A DNA stretch of 64,000 nucleotides, taken from an uncultured Prevotella sp. (GTDB lineage Bacteria; Bacteroidota; Bacteroidia; Bacteroidales; Bacteroidaceae). Of this stretch, positions 56,419 through 64,000 are shown piece by piece (positions within the stretch are counted from its first letter, which is position 1; each line of letters opens with the position of its first letter). The position numbers were made by a program, and so were the translations under genes. Below the pieces are notes generated by a model, which saw nothing but the letters and a program-made list of their open reading frames with translations, ran no database searches and was not told the DNA's origin. The stretch is taken from NCBI GenBank assembly GCA_946403845.1, contig CAMJBL010000001.1:108605-172604 (forward strand), in the 5' to 3' direction.

Positions 56419-57081
56419 TTACTTGACACCTGCCTTCTCAATGAGTGCCTTATCGTCGTCACTCATCTTGTCGACATCGTCAATCACATACTTATCAATA
56501 TTGCTGATCAGCATCTCATCAAGAGCGGCAACCATGTTGGCATAGGTAGCTGTCGGAAGCGGACGGATGATACAGGTCAGCGTGGGCACCTTCTCACCAG
56601 TGGGAAGCTCACCCTTCTTCAGTTTCTTCAACTGCTCCTGATACTGCTCTTCGGTCATCTTCGAGTTGTACTCGTTCTTCTTAGCGTCGAGCTCCTTCTT
56701 TGCCAGCTTGATCTTGGCCACGGGGTTGATACCCTCCTCGGTCGTATGCTCGTTAAGCACTTTCTCGATACCGTCCTTACCATAGGTGGTCTCCTTCACA
56801 CAAGAAGCGGGATCGTCGTAGTTGGGCAGACCAGCCACGTACCAGATCTTGTCGTTCTCGCCCAGATAAAGGGTAATGGTATGAGAAGCCTTCGTTACCT
56901 GCTTATCTTCCTTCTGCAAGTTCTCGTCGTTACTTGGCATGGTGAGCTGCATAGCCTGCGGCTTAGCCAAGGTAGTACACAGCATGAAGAAGGTGATCAG
57001 AAGCATCATCATGTCTACCATCGGCGTGAAGTTCACGCGGGTATCCATCTTTTTCTGCTTGGATAGATTTTTCTTTGCCAT
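56419..57081 (-). CDS. ExbD/TolR family protein
   Basis: VNFTPMVDMMMLLITFFMLCTTL. Confidence 0.92.
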   Translation of the reverse strand: MAKKNLSKQKKMDTRVNFTPMVDMMMLLITFFMLCTTLAKPQAMQLTMPSNDENLQKEDKQVTKASHTITLYLGENDKIWYVAGLPNYDDPASCVKETTYGKDGIEKVLNEHTTEEGINPVAKIKLAKKELDAKKNEYNSKMTEEQYQEQLKKLKKGELPTGEKVPTLTCIIRPLPTATYANMVAALDEMLISNIDKYVIDDVDKMSDDDKALIEKAGVK

Positions 57082-57084
57082 ATA

Positions 57085-57705
57085 CTATTCAGCGTTTAGA
57101 CGTTTAACATCGAGATTCGTAATGAGCTGGAAACGGTTTTCGCTCATGTCCTGAAGTTCTGACATCATCTTCTTGACGACTGCGTAAGAAGTGTTAGCAT
57201 CGCACTTGATGGCGAGCTTCATGTCAGGATTAGCACTGCGGGCCGCAGAGACCCACTCCTGGAATTCGCTCTTTCCACCGTCGATACTGTCGAGCGGCAG
57301 GCCGAGCTTCTGGATTGCCTCTGTCATCTTCTCCGTAGAGAGGTTCAGATAGTCACCAAGCTTACCCATGGGAGCTCCAACCATAGCATCCTCGAGGAAG
57401 TGCTTCTCCTGGTTGGCGTTGAGCTGGACACCGAACTTGTCGGTCATCGTCTCCAGCATCTCCTTCATGTGGTTCTTGTTTTCGGTACCCACGTAGATAT
57501 TGCCGTCTGGGTTCACCAGAATAGTCAGCAGATCCTGCTCGGGTATCTTGACTTCCGACACAGAGTTAGGCGCGTTGACTTGTACTGGTTCTGGTGTCAG
57601 GAATGTTGAGGTCAACATAAAGAAACACAGAAGCAGCGTCATCACGTCTGACATTGGCGTCATGTCAATCCAGATGTCTTTTTTCTGTATCTTAATTTTA
57701 GCCAT
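57085..57705 (-). CDS. ExbD/TolR family protein
   Basis: IDMTPMSDVMTLLLCFFMLTSTFL. Confidence 0.92.
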   Translation of the reverse strand: MAKIKIQKKDIWIDMTPMSDVMTLLLCFFMLTSTFLTPEPVQVNAPNSVSEVKIPEQDLLTILVNPDGNIYVGTENKNHMKEMLETMTDKFGVQLNANQEKHFLEDAMVGAPMGKLGDYLNLSTEKMTEAIQKLGLPLDSIDGGKSEFQEWVSAARSANPDMKLAIKCDANTSYAVVKKMMSELQDMSENRFQLITNLDVKRLNAE

Positions 57706-57745
57706 TCTCTAAATGCTTTTAATGCGTTAAAAAAATGGTTAAGAA

Positions 57746-58576
57746 TTAAGCCTCGTTGTGATTAGAATCGTATGTTGCAGCGATGGTGAAACCAATCTCA
57801 TCGAGAGCGTAAGTCAGCTTATCGATCTTGTTTGAGAAGAAGTTGTAAACAACGGTAGCAACCCAAGAGGTCAAGATACCAGATGCTGTGTTCACAAGAG
57901 CCTCAGAAATACCGGCAGACAGAGCCATAGAGTCAGCACCACCACCAGCAGACAGAGCCTGGAATGATCCGATCATACCGAGCACAGTACCGAACAGAGC
58001 GGTCAGGGTACCCAGAGATACGATGGTAGCAACCATAGGCATGTTCATCTGAAGGGTAGGCATCTCCAGCTGCGTAGCTTCCTCGTGAGCCTGAGAGATC
58101 TTAGCGATCTTAGCGGCCTTCTTCAGAGTGTCGTCACCCTCAACGGTCTGGTACATCTTGATAGAAGCCTTCACCACATTAGCTACAGAACCCTGCATCT
58201 TGTCGCAAAGAGCCTCAGCCTCGGGGAACTTCTGAGCCTTGATGAGCTCCTTCACCTGAGCGGTGAACTTAGCGAGGTTGATCTTACCGGCAGCGGTCTT
58301 GATAGCGAAATAGCGCTCGATACCGAGGCAGATAACGGTGAAGAGAAGGGTAAGGATCAGACCTACCACGAAACCTCCCTTATACACGGTACCCAGCAGG
58401 TTGGCGGGGTGTCCGCTGCGGTCGCCACCGATGAAGTTGTCGGGGTTACCCATTACGAAATACCATACACTGTAACCTGCGATAGCACAGATAACGAGGA
58501 TAATCCATGCAGCTTTAACACCTTGGAAGCCCGAATTCTTTTTGGCTGGGGCTGCAGCCTTTGTTGTTGTTGCCAT
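57746..58576 (-). CDS. MotA/TolQ/ExbB proton channel family protein
   Basis: IVSLGTLTALFGTVLGMIGSFQALSAGGGADSMALSAGISEALVNTASGI. Confidence 0.92.
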   Translation of the reverse strand: MATTTKAAAPAKKNSGFQGVKAAWIILVICAIAGYSVWYFVMGNPDNFIGGDRSGHPANLLGTVYKGGFVVGLILTLLFTVICLGIERYFAIKTAAGKINLAKFTAQVKELIKAQKFPEAEALCDKMQGSVANVVKASIKMYQTVEGDDTLKKAAKIAKISQAHEEATQLEMPTLQMNMPMVATIVSLGTLTALFGTVLGMIGSFQALSAGGGADSMALSAGISEALVNTASGILTSWVATVVYNFFSNKIDKLTYALDEIGFTIAATYDSNHNEA

Positions 58577-58752
58577 AATTAAAATTAATTTTAGTTATTA
58601 AAAATTGAGTTATAAATATTCGTTTTACAATGCTTTTAGCCAGCTCCGTAGCTCATCTCTTCCGACTTCCGCCGAAAACACTGGGCAAAGATAGCAAATT
58701 TCACGCGACTTCCGCACGGATTAACAACATTTAACTTGTTAATTTTCAATAA

Positions 58753-59946
58753 TCACTTTAAATCTGCCAGTACCTGTTTCATGCGTCTCATGGCTTCGAT
58801 GATGTTTTCATCGCTTGTGGCATAGCTCATACGGAAGCAATCCGGATCGCCGAAGGCGTCGCCTCCAACCGTTGCCACATGGCCCTTTTCAAGCAGGTAC
58901 ATGGCGAAGTCGGTGGAGTTGTTGATTGTGGTCTGTCCGTCGCTCTTGCCAAAGAACGAGCTGCACTTGGGGAAGAGATAGAAGGCACCTTCGGGCATGT
59001 TCACCTCCAGACCAGGAATCTCCTTGGCGAGCTTCACGATAAGGTTGCGACGGCGCTCAAAGGCCTGACGCATATCCTCGACACATTGCTGGTCGCCGAC
59101 GTATGCGAACTCGGCTGCCTTCTGGCTCACAGAGCACGGTCCGCTAGTGTACTGTCCCTGCAATTTATTGCAGCCTTTTACAATCCACTCAGGGGCTGCG
59201 ATGTAGCCGATACGCCAGCCTGTCATCGCATAGGCCTTCGACACACCGTTGACGATGATGGCCCGTTCCTTCATGCCTGGGAACTGGGCAATCGACTCGT
59301 GCTTGCCGATGTAGTTGATATGCTCGTAGATCTCGTCGGCCAACACGAAGAGGTCCTCATGTTTCAGGATCACGTCGGACAGCGCCTGCAATTCGTCCTT
59401 GCTGTATACGCTTCCCGTCGGGTTGCTGGGCGAGCAGAGGATGATCATACGGGTTTTGGGGGTAATGGCAGCTTCCAACTGGGCAGGCGTCATCTTGAAG
59501 TTCTGCTCAAAGCCGGCCTCTACAATGACGGGCTTACCGCCTGCCAACAGCACCATCTGGGGATAGCTCACCCAGTAGGGGGCAGGGATAATCACCTCCT
59601 CACCATCGTTCACCAGAGCCATCACCGTGTTGCAGACACTCTGCTTGGCACCGTTCGACACGAGAATCTCCGCAGGGGTATAGTGCAGGTGGTTCTCGCG
59701 CTCCAGCTTACGGGCGATGGCCTGCCTAAGGTCAGGATAGCCTGGAACAGGCGAATAACGGGAGTAGTTCTCGTCGATGGCCAGTTTGGCAGCCTGCTTA
59801 ATGGGATCGGGGGTGTTGAAGTCGGGTTCGCCCACACTCATGTTGATCACATCAATGCCTTGCGCCTTCATTTCAGCGCTTTTCTGTGACATTGCAAGCG
59901 TGGCCGAAGGAGCCAAACGCTGCAAACGATCGGAAAGTTTTGCCAT
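58753..59946 (-). CDS. Pyridoxal phosphate-dependent aspartate aminotransferase
   Basis: GEPDFNTPDPIKQAAKLAI, LCSPSNPTGSVYSKDEL, NGVSKAYAMTGWRIGYIAAP. Confidence 0.94.
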   Translation of the reverse strand: MAKLSDRLQRLAPSATLAMSQKSAEMKAQGIDVINMSVGEPDFNTPDPIKQAAKLAIDENYSRYSPVPGYPDLRQAIARKLERENHLHYTPAEILVSNGAKQSVCNTVMALVNDGEEVIIPAPYWVSYPQMVLLAGGKPVIVEAGFEQNFKMTPAQLEAAITPKTRMIILCSPSNPTGSVYSKDELQALSDVILKHEDLFVLADEIYEHINYIGKHESIAQFPGMKERAIIVNGVSKAYAMTGWRIGYIAAPEWIVKGCNKLQGQYTSGPCSVSQKAAEFAYVGDQQCVEDMRQAFERRRNLIVKLAKEIPGLEVNMPEGAFYLFPKCSSFFGKSDGQTTINNSTDFAMYLLEKGHVATVGGDAFGDPDCFRMSYATSDENIIEAMRRMKQVLADLK

Positions 59947-60072
59947 ATTTTATCAAAATTTTGTGCAAAAGTACTATTTTTTAGTGAAAAGTGGGAAGTG
60001 AATAGTGAAAAGTTGCTATGCCTTGTTTTTTTTTAACTATTCTCTCACCTCTTATCTCTCACCTCTTACTTC

Positions 60073-61284
60073 TTACTTCAAATGCAGTGTGTGCCCCATC
60101 CGGTTCTTTTTCGTTTCCAGATACCGGAAGTTATAGGGATTGGGCGTCACCTCAATGGGCACGTTCTCTACAATCTCAAGTCCGTAGGCCTCGAGACCCA
60201 CGCGCTTCACGGGGTTGTTTGTCAGCAGACGCATCTTGTGGACGCCTAAGTACCTGAGCATCTGGGCGCCACAGCCGTAGTCGCGCTCGTCGGGCTTGAA
60301 ACCTAAGTGGATATTGGCATCGACGGTATCGAGACCTTCCTCCTGCAGTTTATAGGCGGCTATCTTGTTCATCAAACCGATGCCGCGGCCTTCCTGCTGC
60401 ATATAGACCACCACACCCTTGCCTTCTTTCTCGATGGCCTGCATGGCCTTGTGCAGCTGCTCGCCACAGTCGCAGCGCTTCGAACCGAGGATGTCGCCCG
60501 TCATGCACGACGAGTGGACGCGTACCAGCACCGGCTCGTCTTCCTTCCACTCGCCCTTGATGAGGGCCAGGTGCTCCTGACCGTTGCTCTTCTGACGGAA
60601 GGGTATCAGTCGGAAATGCCCGTAGTCGGTGGGCATATCCACCTCTTCGCCGACCTCGATGAGCGACTCCGTACGCAAACGGTAGGCTATGAGGTCCTTG
60701 ATGCTGATGACCTTCAGATGCCATTCCTGCGCCATCTCCAGCAGTTGTGGCAGACGGGCCATCGTGCCGTCTTCGTTCATGATTTCCATCAGGGCACCGG
60801 CAGGGTAGAGGCCTGCCATACGACACAGGTCGATGGTGGCTTCCGTATGTCCGCTGCGCCTCAATACGCCGTTTTCCTGGGCGTAGAGAGGGTTCACGTG
60901 ACCCGGACGTCCGAAGGTCTGTGGGGTGGAGGCGGGGTCAGCGAGTGCCTTGATGGTCTCTGCACGGTCGTGGGCTGAGACGCCTGTGGTACATCCCTCT
61001 AACTTATCGACGGTCACGGTGAAGGGGGTGCCTAATACTGAGGTGTTGTCCTCTACCTGATGGGGCAGCTCGAGTTCCTTGCAGCGCTCGATGGTGATGG
61101 GTGCGCAGAGCACGCCTCGGGCGTATTTCAGCATGAAGTTCACCTTTTCGGGGGTAATCTTCTCGGCAGCGATAATCAGGTCGCCTTCGTTCTCGCGATC
61201 CTCATCATCGACGACAATCACGAACTGTCCGGCCTTGAAATCCTCGATGGCCTCTTCTATCTGGTTCAGTCGTAGTGGATCCAT
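60073..61284 (-). CDS. ribBA: Bifunctional DHBP synthase / GTP cyclohydrolase II
   Basis: [80 protein letters not shown]. Confidence 0.96.
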   Translation of the reverse strand: MDPLRLNQIEEAIEDFKAGQFVIVVDDEDRENEGDLIIAAEKITPEKVNFMLKYARGVLCAPITIERCKELELPHQVEDNTSVLGTPFTVTVDKLEGCTTGVSAHDRAETIKALADPASTPQTFGRPGHVNPLYAQENGVLRRSGHTEATIDLCRMAGLYPAGALMEIMNEDGTMARLPQLLEMAQEWHLKVISIKDLIAYRLRTESLIEVGEEVDMPTDYGHFRLIPFRQKSNGQEHLALIKGEWKEDEPVLVRVHSSCMTGDILGSKRCDCGEQLHKAMQAIEKEGKGVVVYMQQEGRGIGLMNKIAAYKLQEEGLDTVDANIHLGFKPDERDYGCGAQMLRYLGVHKMRLLTNNPVKRVGLEAYGLEIVENVPIEVTPNPYNFRYLETKKNRMGHTLHLK

Positions 61285-61299
61285 ATATATAAGTAATGT

Positions 61300-63195
61300 T
61301 TACATATTATTAATGCGCTCCACAATGTGGTCGCTGGTATGCCGGATGGTGCGCAGGTCGCGGTAAAGTCGCATTCTAAAGCGCAGCATGCGGATATATA
61401 AGAAGATACCCAGCGGAATGATCAGTCCGGCGATGATGTTGAGCCACTTCTTGCGGAAAGGTCGTGTGTGGGCCGTCGTTGCCAGGATGGGGTAGTTGTT
61501 CAGCTCCGAGAGGATGATCTTGTCCTTGGTGTAGCCCAGATCCTCGATCACCTCTTCCAGTCGCTCGCTGATAGTCTCCATCTCCTGATCGTCGCCTTCA
61601 TGGAAGAATACCTTGATAGGACTGGGCCAGTGGAGCAGCTTGTGTTCGTGGGTATAGCGGTAGATGTCCTGGTTCAGACTGAGCAGCTTTTCTGCATCGG
61701 CCTGATACTTCGGATCCTCGATGATCACCTCCTTGCGGAAGATATGGCGCTTGGAGCGCAGACCCAGCAGTTTCATCGCCAGGTTCTTGTAGAGGTCGAT
61801 GTTGAACACCACCGAGTCGTTGTTCGCCTTATAGGTGAAGAAGACGGCGATTGGCGTGAGTACTGCGGTGGAGATGAGTTTGCCGAACCACACCGTCCAT
61901 TGGTCGTCGCGCGCCATCTTCATACCTGAGTTCTCGAAGATGAAGTAGACAATGAACACCAGCACGGAAACGATGACAGGCACACCCAGACCGCCCTTAC
62001 GGATAATGGCACCCAGCGGTGCACCGATAAAGAAGAAGATGATACACGACAGGGCCAGCGTAAACTTGCCGATGGCCTCAATCTGGTGGGTGCGCATCCT
62101 GCGGTGCAGGTATTCGGTGTATTCACCCTTAAATTCCATATCGGTCATCGTCATGCGGATGCTGTTCATCGCATCAGTCACCACCTGTTGCTTCTCGCGG
62201 TTGCTCAGCCTGCCGAAGATCGTGTCGATGTTCACCTTCCCGCTCCGCGCCTCCTTGAATGCTTTTACCGAGTCGTTCTTCGAGAGTTGGGGATGACGGT
62301 AAGTATAGTGCTGGGCCTCGTTGTAATAGGCATGGCCCACGCTGTCGTTAAACTCGCGGATGGAGTCCATGTCGTGCAAAATCTTGCCTAAACTCTTCGC
62401 TCGTGCATCGGCAGAGATGTCCGCCAGATCGGCCAGATTGAAGCCGCCGTCGAAGTCGAGTACGATGCGTTTGGTCGAGAAGGTCTCCCTGCGGTAGGGC
62501 ACAGCGGCGCTATTGGCGAGGTCCTGCGAGCGCATGTTCTCAAACCACTCGCCGCTATAGAGGTTCAGCACTAGGTGCTTCTTCTCGGCCGTCGATTGCA
62601 TCATGCCCGAGTCGGCCAGGATAATCGCCTGGTCCTCGTAGCTGCCCGACTGCCGGTAGATCATCACACCATAGAGCATACCCGTCTTCAGGTCCTTCTT
62701 CTGTACGTAGATGTTACTGCCCTGAATACCGTCGTAGAAGATACCTTCAGGAATCTCCACCTCAGGACTCTTCTGTTTTACGCCTAAAAGCAGGCGGTAG
62801 AAGCTCTGGTTGGCCATCGGGGCCACGATATTCTGGAAGTAGAACGAGATACCGGCTATGATGAGCACGATGAAAATCAGGGGACGGAAGGCCTGCAACA
62901 GCGAGACACCCGCTGCCTTGATAGCCGTCAGTTCCGAACTCTCACCTAAGTTACCGAACGAGATGAGCGAGGAGAGCAGAATGGCCAGTGGCAGGGCCTG
63001 CGGAATAAGCATCAGACCCATATACCAGAAGAACTGCGCCATAATCTCCAGCGACAGACCCTTTCCGATGAGCTCGTCGACGTATCGCCACAGGAACTGC
63101 ATCATCAGCACGAACTGGCAGATGAAGAACGTTCCCAGAAACAGCAGCGCGAACTGCTTGACGATAAATATGTCTAATTTCTTGATTCGGAACAT
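61300..63195 (-). CDS. LptF/LptG family permease
   Basis: LDIFIVKQFALLFLGTFFICQFVLMMQFLWRYVDELIGKGL; SSLISFGNLGESSELTAIKAAGVSLLQAFRPL. Confidence 0.92.
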   Translation of the reverse strand: MFRIKKLDIFIVKQFALLFLGTFFICQFVLMMQFLWRYVDELIGKGLSLEIMAQFFWYMGLMLIPQALPLAILLSSLISFGNLGESSELTAIKAAGVSLLQAFRPLIFIVLIIAGISFYFQNIVAPMANQSFYRLLLGVKQKSPEVEIPEGIFYDGIQGSNIYVQKKDLKTGMLYGVMIYRQSGSYEDQAIILADSGMMQSTAEKKHLVLNLYSGEWFENMRSQDLANSAAVPYRRETFSTKRIVLDFDGGFNLADLADISADARAKSLGKILHDMDSIREFNDSVGHAYYNEAQHYTYRHPQLSKNDSVKAFKEARSGKVNIDTIFGRLSNREKQQVVTDAMNSIRMTMTDMEFKGEYTEYLHRRMRTHQIEAIGKFTLALSCIIFFFIGAPLGAIIRKGGLGVPVIVSVLVFIVYFIFENSGMKMARDDQWTVWFGKLISTAVLTPIAVFFTYKANNDSVVFNIDLYKNLAMKLLGLRSKRHIFRKEVIIEDPKYQADAEKLLSLNQDIYRYTHEHKLLHWPSPIKVFFHEGDDQEMETISERLEEVIEDLGYTKDKIILSELNNYPILATTAHTRPFRKKWLNIIAGLIIPLGIFLYIRMLRFRMRLYRDLRTIRHTSDHIVERINNM

Positions 63196-63220
63196 AATCA
63201 GCGTGCAAAATTATAAAAAA

Positions 63221-63332
63221 ACCACGAATTACACGAATTTTACGAATTATAATTAGTTAAATCACCTCAATTCTTAAGAAAGAATTGTGGTTGTCATAGC
63301 ATATAATTAGTGTAATTCGTGAAATTCGTAGT
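63221..63332. repeat. Imperfect ~30-bp inverted repeat made of ACGAATT units
   Basis: accacgaattacacgaattttacgaattat (63221-63250) vs ataattagtgtaattcgtgaaattcgtagt (63303-63332). Confidence 0.8.
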
Positions 63333-63340
63333 CTTATGAA

Positions 63341-63736
63341 TCACAGTCCGCTGGCGCGGTGGAGCCTGTCGAGGTTGCTTTCCCAGAGGATCTTCAACCC
63401 GTCGGCATCGTCGTCCTCCGCAAAGTCGGTGATGAGCAGGTTCAGATGGTTGGTCAGCGGGCTCTTCTCGATGCGCATCTCCCAATAAGAGTCGTCGTCT
63501 TCCTCTTCCCACTGCAAACGGATATGGTCATATTTTACATATTCTATTAATTGCGCTTTGCGGACGTCCTGTTCCGTCCAAGGCTCTCCCCAGGTAAAGG
63601 TAAACACACCTTCTTCTTCCGTCACATGGTCTGCCAGCCAGCGTTCTAAGCCGTGCGCACTACTGATTTGTTCCCAGATAATGTTGGGAGACTCTGTTGT
63701 CAGAGGATATTCGATGTTAATTTGTTGCTTTCCCAT
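63341..63736 (-). CDS. START-like domain protein
   Basis: INIEYPLTTESPNIIWEQISSAHGLERWLADHVTEEEGVFTFTWGEPWTEQDVRKAQL. Confidence 0.8.
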   Translation of the reverse strand: MGKQQINIEYPLTTESPNIIWEQISSAHGLERWLADHVTEEEGVFTFTWGEPWTEQDVRKAQLIEYVKYDHIRLQWEEEDDDSYWEMRIEKSPLTNHLNLLITDFAEDDDADGLKILWESNLDRLHRASGL

Positions 63737-63819
63737 ACGCTTTAGGGGTTTGTTATTGTGATTAGTCGCTACAAAATTACATAAAATTTATGGAAACACA
63801 AAATATTTTCCGGAAAAAT

Positions 63820-63851
63820 TTTGGTAGTTTCCAAAAAAGTAGTACCTTTGC
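63820..63851 (+). promoter_or_regulatory. Bacteroidetes-type promoter upstream of tRNA
   Basis: TTTG 63820-63823, N19, TACCTTTGC 63843-63851. Confidence 0.75.
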
Positions 63852-63954
63852 ATCCGATTTCACGAAATCGCCTGCGAAGATGGGCTGCACTTCGGCAAAA
63901 AGCGAGCTTTCTGCACTCAGTTTGCACCATCTTTGCACCGCTTAAAAAAATGAT

Positions 63955-64000
63955 GGCGGGATAGCTCAGCTGGTTAGAGCGCATGATTCATAATCATGAG
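63955..64000 (+). tRNA. tRNA-Met (CAT anticodon), truncated by window end
   Basis: GGCGGGATAGCTCAGCTGGTTAGAGCGCATGATTCATAATCATGAG: acceptor, D-arm and anticodon arm. Confidence 0.93.

Noticed and set aside
53085-58576. ExbB-ExbD-ExbD-TonB-PstS-like-TPR cluster as a second novel motor system
   Set aside because: This arrangement is a familiar housekeeping-type energy-transduction cluster in Bacteroidetes; the proteins lack the long coiled-coil and OmpA-like features of the 12661-14910 pair.

Overview
The window looks like a Bacteroidales (Prevotella-like) chromosome: TTTG-N19/20-TAnnTTTG promoters recur and the protein families fit. The flanks are ordinary core genes: rsmD, mutY, dacB, nadB, recG, ispD, nadK, an ABC/RND-adaptor/TolC export cluster, an AICAR transformylase, rplS, an ExbB/ExbD/TonB cluster, an aminotransferase, ribBA, an LptF/G permease and a tRNA-Met(CAT) cut by the window end. 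The notable part is a same-strand accessory block, about 5.4-24.9 kb. It encodes a vWA-like protein, a small membrane protein, a tubulin/FtsZ-superfamily protein, a 1113-aa protein with a C-terminal Hsp70/actin-type ATPase domain, a coiled-coil membrane protein, a MotA/ZorA-like protein, a MotB/ZorB/OmpA-like protein, a secreted or anchored protein, a DprA/SMF-like protein and a membrane protein with a distinctive C-terminal domain. A second promoter then drives a vWA lipoprotein, small proteins, DnaB, a standalone WYL-like protein, another copy of that C-terminal domain, and an FtsZ homologue outside any dcw cluster. I propose a cytoskeleton plus ion-driven-motor membrane system, related to a previously described FtsZ-like/vWA/OmpA context and to Zorya-type motors, but with a composition I cannot match to a named system. 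Just upstream are a candidate structured ncRNA with its own consensus promoter (about 4882-5135) and a VirE-family gene enclosed by ~62-bp inverted repeats and ATATACCT arrays. Several families of short repeats and inverted repeats are scattered across the window, including in-frame insertions in rsmD, mutY, ispD, dacB, a RecD-like helicase and a TolC gene.
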